Of a stretch of 64,000 nucleotides of DNA, positions 1 to 11,100 are shown one piece after another. The notes beneath the pieces are model-generated. The model saw only the letters and a list, made by a program, of their open reading frames with translations, searched no databases and was not told where the DNA came from. Source of the DNA: Emydura subglobosa (lineage: Eukaryota > Chordata > Testudines > Chelidae); assembly GCA_007922225.1 (NCBI GenBank), contig ML679959.1, positions 29,244,540 through 29,308,539 of the forward strand, in the 5' to 3' direction. Position 1 is the stretch's first letter, and the number at the start of each line of letters is the position of its first letter. Both the position numbers and the translations under genes were made by a program.

Positions 1-89
1 GGGAAATTGCAAATCTAGATACAAACTATTCCTCTTATTCTATCGTTCACAAGGCACTTCTCTATTTTGGCTCCACTCCTGCAAAGACT

Positions 90-150
90 ATACATCTCCT
101 AACACAATGGGGGCCCTATCCTGGCCCTGGACACTACCATAATATAAATG
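90..150 (+). repeat. MIR-like SINE, 3' tail only
   Basis: The stretch reads CTAACACAATGGGGG, then CCTGGCCCTGGACACTACC and an A/T-rich end. This is the 3' tail of the MIR/CORE-SINE-like family that recurs in this window (fuller copy at 985-1208). No SINE head is visible to its left. Assigned by similarity between copies and memory of the family. Confidence 0.5.
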
Positions 151-984
151 TTCAAATCTAATAGAATTGGGGTGGTTGAAAACTCATTGAACCTGATAGA
201 CGTGACAGTCACCCTTCATTCAGATTAAATGTCAGACGCAATTAAGGTCCTTCATGGAAGGAGATAGCTGAAACAATAGGAGTCACCACCCAAAACACAG
301 GCCACTAAGATCAGGCATTTGAGCTATGTGGGCAGAGGAGTTTCACCATGGGCTGACTGCAAATGCAGGGGTTTCAATATTGTTTGATGGAGCAGGGTGT
401 ATTAGAGAGATAAGCAGCAGCTAAGTTAAGAAGACAGCAAGAACAAGCACCGGGAGCGTAATTTTCTGAGAAAGCCTGTAGGGAGAGCTTTTTAGGTAGA
501 TTGATGGCTGAAAGAGCTTTGAAACTAATGATCAAAGAAACTGTGTCCTGCTGTTTGATTCCTAGTGTGTTGAAGAAGACAGGAAACAGGGCTGCGCTGA
601 AGTAGTACCAGACTCCATCACCCGTTTTTCCTAATGGAGACCCTGAATATTGGCCACCCATGTGGGTCAAAAGGGGTAACAATAATGATCCCACTGAATT
701 AATTCCCACTCCATAGTGCCACCATATCCCAGTTCAAATCCCTTCACTTCTCAACTGGATCATGCAGATGGGAGCTGGTTTTAGCCCACAGAGGTGTCTA
801 ATTTCAAGTTCTGCAAACAAGCACATGATCGGAGCCGGAGGAACAACAAATTCTAACACTATTCTAGGAATGTTTGAACAAAAGTGCACGGGTTGTTTGG
901 GTTCCGTTTTCAAATTCCTCTCATCTGCTCTGACTCAGTTACAAGCTAGCAGTCAGGCTACTGGATCGGTCACAGGACTGGGGG
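151..984. other. Unique sequence, no gene seen
   Basis: No recognisable exon, RNA gene or repeat. A 111-codon minus frame at 374-709 has no domain, signal peptide or splice context that I recognise and is taken as chance. Confidence 0.5.
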
Positions 985-1208
985 AAGGGGAATCCAGAAT
1001 GCCTAGGGTCTATTTCTAACTCCTCCACTGACTTGCTGTATGACTTCGGGAAGCCACTTCCATCTCTTTGTGTCTGTTTTCCCTCTCACCCTTTGTCTGT
1101 TTAGACTGTAAGTTCTTTGGGGCAGGGACTGTTTCACAGTGTGTCTATGCAGTGCCTGGCACAATCATGGTTGTGGTTACACGGCGCTTCTGGAATAGCG
1201 ATAAATGT
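985..1208 (+). repeat. MIR-like SINE, nearly complete
   Basis: Contains in order the phrase for a 'clinical-style' MIR core (ACTGACTTGCTGTATGACTT then GGGAAGCCACTT), a degraded CTCAGTTTCC-like pyrimidine block, then TTAGACTGTAAGTTCTTTGG and CAGTGCCTGGCACAAT near the 3' end. The order and polarity match MIR/CORE-SINEs, which are tRNA-derived and spread by LINE machinery. It is old and many bases differ from the family pattern. Confidence 0.7.
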
Positions 1209-1229
1209 GGTTACTTGCCTTTATGTTCA

Positions 1230-1660
1230 CCCCGACAATTCATTTTAAGTGAATATTTGCAGAAAGACACTTTCAGACACATAATCACAAGTATTTGATG
1301 CAGAAACCTAATTCTAAGCACTACTTTCATCCAATCAAGAACAGAAACATCTCATCCAACTTCCGTTTCCCATCAAATCAGCTCAAAGTTCAGATTTCAA
1401 ATATCAGAACTTTGCAACAGATTGCTCACAAACAAGCCACCATACAATCATTAATTGCAAACAGTATTCAGCAAATAATTTCAAATACCAAATCTGAGAA
1501 AATTGCAACCTGCCTACAGACAATTTATGACTGGAAAAAAGCACTTTTTCTCCACTAAATTATTTGTTATGAATTATTTAGTGGGCCTTGTGTGTGATAA
1601 ACGAGTGCTGAAAAGCAGCATGCATTTCTAAAGAGTAGAAAGAATTATCACTGCTTTAAA
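1230..1660. other. AT-rich candidate conserved non-coding element
   Basis: Repeat-free AT-rich block with homeodomain-type cores (ATCATTAATTGCAAAC near 1448) and a hairpin with perfect 9-bp arms CCACTAAAT/ATTTAGTGG at 1552-1560 and 1576-1584. The texture resembles vertebrate enhancers. Conservation cannot be judged from one sequence, so this is only a candidate. Confidence 0.25.
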
Positions 1661-3124
1661 AAAAGTCTTTTGTTTTTACCATATCCTTTATGGTACAGGA
1701 GCCACCAATAGGAGCAGCAGCAAGTAATGAAGAGAGCCATATAAACTGCTCAGAAAACAGTAACTCAAATCCCAAGAAGCTCAGTCCATGGCTCTCTTGT
1801 TTGTGTGACATAATGACAGACCTTATACAGAGTTTTGATTATTTCAGTTGGAGAAAAATGAATTCTGAAAGGTCCAGAAAAGCATTTTCATGTAGTGAAA
1901 TGAGTTAATAGTTAAAATATTTAACAAAATCAATGGATAATAAAAAATAGGTCCATTAAGAATGGGGGAAAAGAAAGAAAACTGCTCAGATCAGGTGAAA
2001 TTCACAGCTGCAGAGCTCACTGCCTCGAACACGTACACCCCACGTCAGCCCCATTTTGCAGGTGATCTATTTTAACGCTTGCTGATCTGTTCGAATAGTT
2101 TATCCCTGAGGTGCCTGTTTTGAGGAATGGGCATTTTCAGAATGCCCAAGTCATAATTAAATCAAGGTCTTCAATAAAACCTTCTTCAAAACCTTGAGGA
2201 AATTATTTTTCCAAAGAGCCATGACATGAATTTCAGCTCCGGGTAGTCTGGGGAAGAGGTAGCCTTTCATACGTTTCTAATACCCCACTTGTATTATCAG
2301 ATAATATAATGACATTCCTTGACCTGATATAAAAAGGACTTTTTGGGTAGCTTCTGCTGTTCTAAGCGTACCAGCCAAGCCCCTCTAAGTGGAATTCATC
2401 TCAGCCACATACAATTAGACTAATTCAGCGATAATGTCAATGAAAACAGACCATTGGCACAGGATAATAGTCTCCTGCTGCTACATAAAAGCAAAGGCAT
2501 TTATTAGAGATAAATATCAAGGCGCAGTGAAGTAGAGACATGGTAACAGGAGAGCTGGTCAAAGGATCAGTACTCGACTGCAATGGCTATCCTAGGGGCT
2601 GCTGCGGCGTGCAGGAAGTGTTTCTCTCGGTCTCTGGTATTTCTAAGGCAAAGGGATCTCTCGGCACCGTAGTGAAGCACGGTCTGATTATGTTTCCTGT
2701 GGCGTGTTCTCAGTTCCTTATACTTGAGCTAATGAATTGCACCCAGGTCTCTCGTATGAGCATGCAATGCTGCGGCAGAAATTGACATTAACAACCCTCC
2801 TAATATTTTTGAAGTGCTCTCCTGGGGCTAATGAAAGTAGTAGCTTTAGCGGAGCTAGGCCCGTTTACACCACTGGTGCCTTGTTGTGTCATGTTAAAAG
2901 AGACAAATGCTGGAAATCCTAGCTAAAATTCCTGGCAAAATCCCACAGGCTGGGGAAAGTTCCACGCAGATCTTGCCAAAATCCCCGGATTACTCCGTGA
3001 CTCTCCGTCTCTACCTAGAAAAATCAAATACAACCAGGAGGAAATAACCACTGGCTTTAGTTAGTTCATCAGTTATGCCTCATTCTCACTTTTACAAATT
3101 GCCTTAACAGAACGAAGTGGAGTC
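1661..3124. other. Unique sequence, no gene seen
   Basis: AT-rich at the left, mixed at the right. No repeat family, exon with paired splice sites or RNA gene is evident. Confidence 0.45.
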
Positions 3125-3260
3125 TGGTAGTTGGTTCAGAGGTAACGTGGGCCAAAGAGAAACTGTTACTTGCCCAGATTAGCAGGCAGTCAATAGCAGA
3201 GCTGGGGAAAAGTGCTGATGCCTAGCGCTCCGGTGTAACCACTAGGCCACACATTCTCCC
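3125..3260 (-). repeat. MIR-like SINE fragment
   Basis: Shows the reverse-oriented core TTACTTGCCCAGATTAGCAG followed by AGCAGAGCTGGGGAAA and CACTAGGCCACAC, which is the reverse complement of the tRNA-derived head of MIR. Diverged and truncated at both ends. Confidence 0.6.
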
Positions 3261-3679
3261 ATGGTTCTAAGTTGAACAAAATGACCTTAAATTCATGCAG
3301 AAGCTGCAGCTCTGACTATTATTTCTGAAGCTCCGGGATAAATTCCTTCCCTCTGACCCAGCACCTGCCCTATCCGAACATTAGTAACTGTAAGATTGAA
3401 TGGCCTAGAATAGAGAGGAACCAGGGTGGGAGATTTTTAAAGGTAATCTATTAAATACTGTGTAAGTGATTTTTCAATCTAATCTATAAATATTTTCAGT
3501 TATGAATACTTCAGCCCTGTCCATTCTTTTAGTTAATTATGTAGCTCTCTGTCCCACTTTGAAAGGACACTTCCATTTCCTTTCGAGAAGCGCTCTCACA
3601 GAACTGCAGCTTCAGCCGCTCCGAGAGGAAGGGGTTAATTTTTTACCTGGATCCTAAGCATCCATCTTAGATACCACAC

Positions 3680-3895
3680 TGAGGGGGGTGTGTACGTATC
3701 TGAGCACCGCACAATCTCACCACGCCGCTGTGAGGCCATGAAGTGCCATTATCCCCATTGTACAAATGGAGAACTGAGGTCCAGAGAGATTAGAGGACGT
3801 GCCCAGGGTCACACAGGAAGTCTGTGGCATGGCTGGGAATTGAACCCAGGTCTCTCAGGCCAATACCCTAGCCATTCAACCATCTTTCCTCTCTG
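3680..3895 (-). repeat. MIR-like SINE
   Basis: A clear reverse-oriented copy: ATTATCCCCATTGTACAAAT, GGAGAACTGAGGTCCAGAGA, GCCCAGGGTCACACAGGAAG, then TGGGAATTGAACCCAGGTCT and the CCATTCAACC end. These are the canonical MIR blocks in order. One of the best preserved SINE copies here. Confidence 0.8.
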
Positions 3896-4439
3896 AGGAA
3901 GGAAGGGGGAAATAGAGAAATCATTATCAATACACTTTGCACCCACCACTGGATGTGTTAGCACCATTTGGGGATTAGTATATTCATGTGGCTACATGGA
4001 CACCAGCACTGGCCATGTACATGGGTAAATACAGGTTGTGCTGACTTTCCTCTTGCTGTGGGGCTGTTGGTATTTTACACAGTGTGTTTGCAGCATTTCC
4101 TAGGCTCTTGTTTCCTTTTCTTCTCAGCTACCTTTTGTGGGCCCGTGCTGGTACTCTTCTGGCCTCACCAAGGCCCATCTCAGAAGTCCCACGAAGGCGT
4201 TGACCTTTCAAAGCAGTCTTTGGCATGTGTTCTCCAATGCAGTTCATCCTTCTCCCCCACCCAGCACCGATGGTAATGTGTCCTTCACGCTCTGCATGAA
4301 TGCACGTTATTCCCTGCACCAAAGCCATGGCTCAGAGCTGGTGCGTTAGCATGCAGTGTGTAGCAGACGGATGGGTGGGTTTGCCTCAGAAAAGCCTTAT
4401 TGACATCTTTGTACTCTCATCCTCACTGTTGCGGGCTTC
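3896..4439. other. Unique sequence, no gene seen
   Basis: No supported gene. Several short overlapping open frames on both strands have no recognisable features. Confidence 0.4.
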
Positions 4440-4915
4440 TTCAACCCCGCAGCCGTTCAGCGCTCACCCTGAAGTCTTTGCCGGATAGCCATGGTTAGAC
4501 GACAGCGCTCCACCCAAAACACACTGACGGTGACTCTGCTGCTCCCCCTTTTACACCCCTTGGTTCCCTCCTACCCTGTCATCATTGGCTACGCTCCATG
4601 ATCCTCCAGGGTCTGGAGGGGTCCGTGTGGCCCCCGACAGCTTGGTCCCTCTTCGGAGCTTGCCTGGCAGCCTGGGCTCCGGCTGGGGCTTGGTGGCGTT
4701 TGGCTCTGCCCCCGGCGTCAGCAGCAGTCACCTGGGGAGGTCCAGCAGCATGCTTCCTCCCTGGTCAGCTGTCCACCACAACTGAGCTGGGTGACTGGCT
4801 TTTATACCCCCCTTGCCGAACGAGCATGCCCAGAAAAGGCGGGGGGCGTGGCTTCTTCAGCCTGCAATGAGTCCTTAACCCTCGCTATACCAGTGCAGGG
4901 CTGCTCCGCCCCGTC
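4440..4915. repeat. GC-rich LTR-like interspersed repeat
   Basis: A GC-rich block in AT-rich surroundings, containing a TATA-like TTTTATACCCC at about 4800, the phrase AGCATGCCCAGAAAAGGCGG and GGCGTGGCTTCTTCAGCCTG followed by GAGTCCTTAACCCTCGCTAT. I associate this combination with a dispersed turtle repeat that resembles an LTR. No terminal dinucleotides or target duplication could be fixed, so the class is uncertain. Confidence 0.4.
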
Positions 4916-6585
4916 ATAGTCCCATGGAGACCAGCCAACGCTAGGTCGTCCAGGCCGGCTCCTTGTCCATGCAGGTTTGTTTCCCACAGCACTGCACTTA
5001 AGAGGCTTGCTTAGGTTGTTTTTTCCAAAGCCATGAGGCTCCGTTCATCTTTCTGGGGAGGTATCTCCCCCTTTGCATAGATCTCATGCTCAGGAAACCT
5101 TTCTTTGTATTCAGCCACATTTTCTGTTTCCTAATTTCATCTCCTCACTTTGCCCCCATGTACTAAACCATTCCTCCTCCTCCTCGGGGGTTTATATGTA
5201 TTGGATATTTGTGATTGTTCTCAGACCCGCGTCCTGGTCTCAGCCCATCATTCTCACTTAGCTAAACCCTACGTACTGAGCTTCTTCAGCCTCTCTGAAA
5301 GTCAGTGGGATTTCAGCTCCTAAATCACTGAGCTGCTTTCTAAAGTTTTACCCTTTCTGACTTGATTGAGGCCACGGGGGAGATCAGGATTTGCTTTGGG
5401 TACTGCGACAAGTCCTGGCAGTCCAGCCCGCGAAAGCTAAACCAGGAAACTTGTTTCCAAACTGCCCATGCCAGAGGAGCACCCAACGCAATCTCTCCAT
5501 CCTAATATTCTTTTTTAGCAGATCTATGCCCTGTCCAGCTTCTCCCGCTGTCAGCTGAACGCCGGTGGGCTGATTTCTGCAGTGCTCCCCACGGACAGCC
5601 CCACCCTTCTAATTTGCTTGCTGAACAGGGAATAAGATTGGCAGAGCAGGGCTCAGGGAGGGAAAAAACGCTGCAGGCATGTTAACCTCTGACGTACTGC
5701 CTGGAGAAGCACGGTCGCCCCAGTATTGGTATTGTACTTTAGGAATCGTGCCAAGTTAAAGGTCGTGGTGAGACGCAGCTAATAGTGAAGTCCGTGAACT
5801 CTCTGGTTTGTACACACAAGTGGGCTGAACTAGCTACTTTTCAAGTCTTTCCCTTTGGGATGCAAATCTTCAATATGGGGCCATGCATGCCACAGAGAAG
5901 TCAGATGGCTGAGTCAAGGAAATAGACTTCAAAGGCTTCGAGTACCGCTTCAGGGGAATCCAAACTTTTCACGCTGCTCCCTCTCCAGAGCTCAGCAGTT
6001 TTGGCTGGCTGTTCAGACTGCACTTTCTAATCCCAAATCCCAGATGAGTTAGGGTAGAATGTAACAGAAAAACTGCATCCCGCCATGGGCAAGATCAATT
6101 GTCTTTTGGAACTAAGACTGTGCGTCGTGATCAAAGTCCAACTCTGCAGTCCTCACTTTCCTTTCAGCATGTCTGACAGAAGACAAACTTCCGTACAAAT
6201 AATAAAAATCCTGCAAAATCCAGACATAGGGAATACATGCAAGATATAGTGCCTGATTCATCACTGCCCGGTGCCCTGTGTCATCATTTTCCTGGGTGCT
6301 ACCCAAACAGAATGGTAGTGTCTAACCTCCACTTTGCACAGGTGTTCATGATGACACAAGATCCAAGGCAGGGGAGAGTCCTGCCCTATATTCAGGTCAT
6401 GGATGGAAGAGGAGAAACGTAGTGAAAAGACTGAAGGGAAGATCTTTTAGGAGGAATGAATCTATGACATTCTATGGAGAGGGCCCAATTCCCTTTGCTC
6501 TAATACCCCCAGCAGAATACCCCCAATGTGAGGGGATTTCCTGGCAGCTATTGCACTGCTACAAGCCTTATCTACACTAGGATTT
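4916..6585. other. Unique sequence, no gene seen
   Basis: No gene supported. The sequence is mixed in composition and carries only short chance open frames. Confidence 0.4.
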
Positions 6586-6714
6586 CACTGAATGGGGGTA
6601 AATTGCATTATCTGCACTAGGACTTTGCACCAAAGCACTTCTCCAGTGGGTGAAATTTCTAGGCCAGATTCTTTGATGGGGCTACATCAATTTGCACCAG
6701 CTAGGAATCTGGCC
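6586..6714. repeat. Small fold-back repeat with GGCCAGATTC ends
   Basis: The right half has perfect 10-bp inverted ends, GGCCAGATTC at 6662-6671 and GAATCTGGCC at 6705-6714, with CAATTTGCACCAGCTAG inside. This matches the fold-back family seen at 15642, 32204 and 45011. The left half (CAAGCCTTATCTACACTAGG at about 6564) resembles the end of a second MITE family. Confidence 0.55.
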
Positions 6715-7074
6715 AGCAGCATAGATGAGGCCTCAGCGTCAATGTCCAGCACAAAGCGCTCTTCACCCTGTATAAAGTGTGCCTGTGTAAACTACTCTCT
6801 AGCTCCCTGTGAATCTCACTTCCAAAGTAAATACCAATGGTCATTTGTTGTTTTCCTCAGTCGCCTTTAACCTGACTGTAAATGTTTGCACTGTTACCAG
6901 GACTGTTTTCTTTCCCTCTTTATCATTAATATTAGTCACTAGTTTATTCCATAATGCACGTGTGTGGATTGTAAGATGCCGTACTTCCAGCTGAAAACTT
7001 GTGTATATATAATACCACTTACAGCACAGTGTTTTTCTTCTTCAAAACACTTTTCAGATATCATCGAATTAATT

Positions 7075-7215
7075 CATACCAGAGCTCTGAGCAGTAGATA
7101 ACCATTATCACTATTTTATAGAGGGGGAAACTGAGAAAAAAGGACAAGGGACTTGGCTAAGACCCCAAAGGGGTGTCAGTCAATAATTCCTGGCTCCCAG
7201 CATGCCTAAGCTATG
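7075..7215 (-). repeat. MIR-like SINE fragment
   Basis: Reverse-oriented blocks CATTATCACTATTTTATAGA, GGGGAAACTGAG and GGGACTTGGCTAAGACCCCA are in MIR order. The tRNA-derived head is degraded. Confidence 0.65.
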
Positions 7216-7889
7216 ACTCATTGTAAAAGAAATTTGGCCACCCTCATCTTTGATATAACTTCATTCACTTCAGTGGCATTGCGCCAAAGATGGATTTGAT
7301 TCAACAAGAATGAGGCAGCCAGTTGTCAGAAGTATACATCCTGGCGCATGAGTCTGTCCCCTTTGAGCAGAAATGAGCCAGGGATCATTGGATCTGGATC
7401 TATAAAATGTGGCTTTGGATCTGATTTAAAATCCAAGGTACAATTTTCAAGTTTAAGGATGCCGAGAGCTGAAAAAAGTCTGGTACAGCAAAATGTTGGA
7501 ATGTTTTTTTCATTCCACTGCCTTCTGTTCCCTAGTTATTCTGCCGAAAGCTGATAATAAAAAAAAAACTTCCATTCCAGCCACTTATTTTTTGTCAGTT
7601 GCCTGTAGTACTGGATGTCTTGCCCACACATCTTTGAGCACCAGGCAGATTGTGATACCCAGTTGCATATGAGTATTTTGTTGGCACCTTGGCAAGTGTT
7701 TTTAATGTCAAGCGTATCTCTAAATATAACGCAGGAAATGATCTCATGTTTGCAATGAGAAGTCACCAAAAAGATAATGCAACTAAATCAGTACTTATAA
7801 AAAAGAAAAAGAAATCTGATGATTTGGAGACAGAGAAAGTTTTCTACAAAAATGTTTGTCCACTGGGTATTTGTTATCATAATTAAATG
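7216..7889. other. Unique sequence, no gene seen
   Basis: AT-rich; holds an A-run at about 7559-7570 but no SINE body beside it. No gene supported. Confidence 0.4.
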
Positions 7890-8150
7890 TATTGTACCAT
7901 TAAAACAAAAACAGGCTTTCCCCCAAAATTAATTGGCCTTCATAATTAGAAATTGTTTTTGAAGATTACATCCAATTTATATGCTAGAAATTATCCATAT
8001 TCTATTTTGCTGACAGCCCTCAGGGTCAGCCCATGCATAGCCTAATGTTCAGAGACATATTAATTACCGTACTTAATCAGCACGCTAGCTATTAACATTT
8101 CACTGCCTTTGAGAACTGCTGCTTGCACAAAGCTGTTTATTAGGATGCTA
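7890..8150. other. AT-rich candidate conserved non-coding element
   Basis: Repeat-free block dense in TAATT-type sites (AAAATTAATTGGCC, CATAATTAGAAATTG, ATATTAATTACCG) and ending in GCTGTTTATTAGG. Texture resembles a developmental enhancer. Needs cross-species alignment to mean anything. Confidence 0.3.
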
Positions 8151-9160
8151 CTGCTCAGGATGCAAGCTCCTGCCCAGGTGACATTCAAGTCTAGCAGCAG
8201 ATACCAAATAAACACGCCATATTCCCAGCTGAATGAAAACCAACAGGACTGGGATCCCTCTAAGTTACACCTGAGCTAGAGATGGCAACCCTCTGTCTTG
8301 GAGGACGATGATGCAAGCCCCAAAGCAGTGTCATGTTGCAGCACCGCAAGTGGCTAACAAGTCCAGTTCTCGAGTGGCAGTCCTCGCCCCAGACAAGGAA
8401 GGGATAAGGTGCAGGGGCAGTGGATGAAGCCAGCACACTATTGGCACTTGCAGCCTGCTGCGCTTTCCTTTTTGCTCACTTCACTTTCCTGTCTCCCAGC
8501 CCCCTCTCCACACCTCTTTGGCTCCCTGGTAAGCGCAGCCTTCTGGTACGGCCCGCTGCCAGCGGGATCCGCCCAGCTTGCGGTGTCGATTTAGAAAGTT
8601 TGCAAGCCCCTCTTGCAAACGTCCTTAACCCTCAGCCTAGGTCAGCCCAGTGGCGTGGGAGCATTCTCAATCTCTCCATACAGGTGATCCTTTGGAATGC
8701 ATCCGTCATCGACCAGGTGCAACAGAGATGTCTGTGTGTGAGAATAGTGATGAGACTTGGTAGTTTTGCTTTCTCAAGTACTTTGGTGTCAGGAACTTTG
8801 GTTTCCCACTTGATATTTAGCATACGGCAAAGACAGCAGGTGTAGAAAGTGTTTAATCTTCTCTCTTGCCTGCCTTGGGTGGTCCCAGTCTCGCCACCCT
8901 ACAGCAACGTGCTCAGAGAGCACATCTGAAAGGCTCATATCTAGGAGTTTCATGCCAGTTTCCTGGTATCCCACATGCCTTCGGTTGGTTGGCTGAATGT
9001 GGTAGCTCCCTCTCTGATGCAAGAGCTAATCCTGTCAGCTTGAGATAAGTTAACTGATACCGTTGATCTTGGAAAGCAGAACTTGTGCCCAACGTTTAGT
9101 GTGGTGATGGCTATGAAAACTGTAGTCAATACACCGTGCACCGTACTCATTGTCTTCCAG
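8151..9160. other. Unique sequence, no gene seen
   Basis: Overlapping short frames on both strands (for example 141 codons plus at 8420-8845) carry no domain. No repeat recognised with confidence. Confidence 0.4.
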
Positions 9161-9242
9161 TGTCTGCGCCAGGCCTAAGCTTAACTAAGTCTCTCGGGGT
9201 GTGAGCTAAGTCAACCTAAGTTTTAGGTGTAGACCAGGCCTC
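9161..9242 (-). repeat. MITE terminal fragment
   Basis: Contains AAGTCTCTCGGGGTGTGAGC then TAAGTCAACCTAAGTTTTAG and ends GTGTAGACCAGGCCT. The end GTAGACNAGGCC is the terminal motif of a DNA-transposon-derived MITE family common in turtles. Only one end is present. Confidence 0.5.
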
Positions 9243-9714
9243 AGCCCAGCTCAGCCGCACATGAATGCAGCATTCAGATCCTCCAAAGATCATGCCCGAG
9301 TTATGCATGTCTGTCTAATGTAAAAAACAAGCCAAGTCCCGCCTCTTCCCGAATGAGGAAAGACATTGCACACACCTAATAATTCCCTGTGATTCTGCTT
9401 CCCAAACTTCCTGTCCTGGTGCTTCATTTTCCCTGAGCCCCATCCTACTGGTTTTTAACTCCTCGCACACCCCCAGCCTATGTCTCATATTAGCCAGCTG
9501 GGACTACAAGTTTCCAGACGACTTTCCCTCCCCACAGTGACCTTTATTTCCACTTGAAATTGTGGTCTGGCTACCAACCAGGTTTTAGAAGAGAGCAGTG
9601 GATCCGGTGGGCCAATAGGTCCTGCTGGAGCTTCCGAGTGCTATTCAGCAAAGCAGTTGGGCTGCAACTTTTCTCAAAGGAGTCCAGAGAGTAAGTGCAC
9701 AAATTCCAACGGAA

Positions 9715-9832
9715 TCCAGTGGAAGCTGGGTGCCTAAATCTGTTAGGTCCCTTTGAAAATTCTAACCTTAAGCATATGCTTTACTTTAAGCATGGGCTTT
9801 GCTAAATAAAGATGAACTTTAAGCACGTGCTT
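9715..9832. repeat. Ancient dispersed motif with TTAAGCA blocks
   Basis: GGGTGCCTAAATCTGTTAGG and CCTTTGAAAATTC are followed by three TTTAAGCA-type blocks (CTTAAGCATATGC, TTTAAGCATGGGC, CTTTAAGCACGTGC). Similar blocks occur at 19735-19815. I take this as a degraded old repeat rather than a local tandem array. Confidence 0.4.
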
Positions 9833-11100
9833 ACATATTTTTCTGAACTGGAGCTATAATTACTGGTGCTACTGGTCCAACAACTGGAACCAGAAGAAAC
9901 AAATGGAAACATATAGAGACCAGTATAGACCAGTTGAAAGAGCACTGGAATGTGTGCAATGTTGTTTCCCCTATAAAAGATGAATACCCTCTTTTTTGGT
10001 TGATTTAATAACTCTGGCATTTGGCTGCAGATAACTGAGTGGGGGCGGTATGAACATACATGCTGTATATATTTAAGCTGAGGGAGCAAACAGCTGAGTG
10101 TGAATTCCCTGATGCCACACCTTTTTCCCTAAAGACCTTGTTCCTTCCAATTTATTTTAATTGATCTCAGACAGTGCTAAGTTATTTTAATGGTCTCATT
10201 ATTCTGAACTTCCATGATCTGTACGTTAAAAGGAACATATTGCATTGAGATAGAATCAATAAATGGGATCAAAGCGATTCAGAAATGATGGATGCGGGTT
10301 TTGTTCTGGACAAATACAGACATCTGCCTGCTGCATTTTTCGAGAGCCAGCATTAAGGCAGATCAATATATGAACACTGTGGATAGTCCGGGCTGAACAT
10401 CCAGCGTCTTGATTTGGAGAAGCACCCAAAATATAGGGCTGCTTATCTTAATTAGTTGGGCTGGGAGTCTTCACATGCACCAAGGGAATTGAGGTACTCC
10501 GTTCCCAATTGAAGTCAGATTTGGCTGTTCTTAAACATCCCAGCCTTACAGCATAGCCAGCAAATTGGAAATGTAAACCAACGGACAAGTGCCCGGTAGC
10601 ATGTGTGATATAATCCCTCATCCCATCTGTCTCTATGGTTATAATCCAGGAAGAGTTAGGCACATTCACGCTCACAAACAGGAAGTCTCTCTGCACCCAG
10701 GAGCTCTCAAACTAGTGACAGGCAGAAGGACAAGTGGACAGAGGTTAGGGGAAGAGGAAACATGCATATTGTTATAATACTAATTATAATGATAAATCAG
10801 CAGAATTCCCTGAAAGCAGCGTGGCAGAGGTGGGCCTTCCAGAGGGACTGGAATATGGCCCATTGAGAGGCATGGTGCATGAGCTCCCGGAAGTCATATC
10901 ACGCACAGGGGTCTGTGTAAAGAAGTCGCCGAGGTGACTGAGAATCTGACGCAAGCTGTGACGTGCGCTTGGCGTTTTCATTGGAGGTCCCTATCGCTTC
11001 AGCTATTTGAGTCCATAAAAGAGTTTAATGGCTTCTTAGAACTATTGTAAATGAAAGGTGGTAGTTACACCTCTAGTTTCAATTAGCTGTAACCCAACCT
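9833..11100. other. Unique sequence, no gene seen
   Basis: AT-rich with no repeat or exon that I can support. Confidence 0.4.
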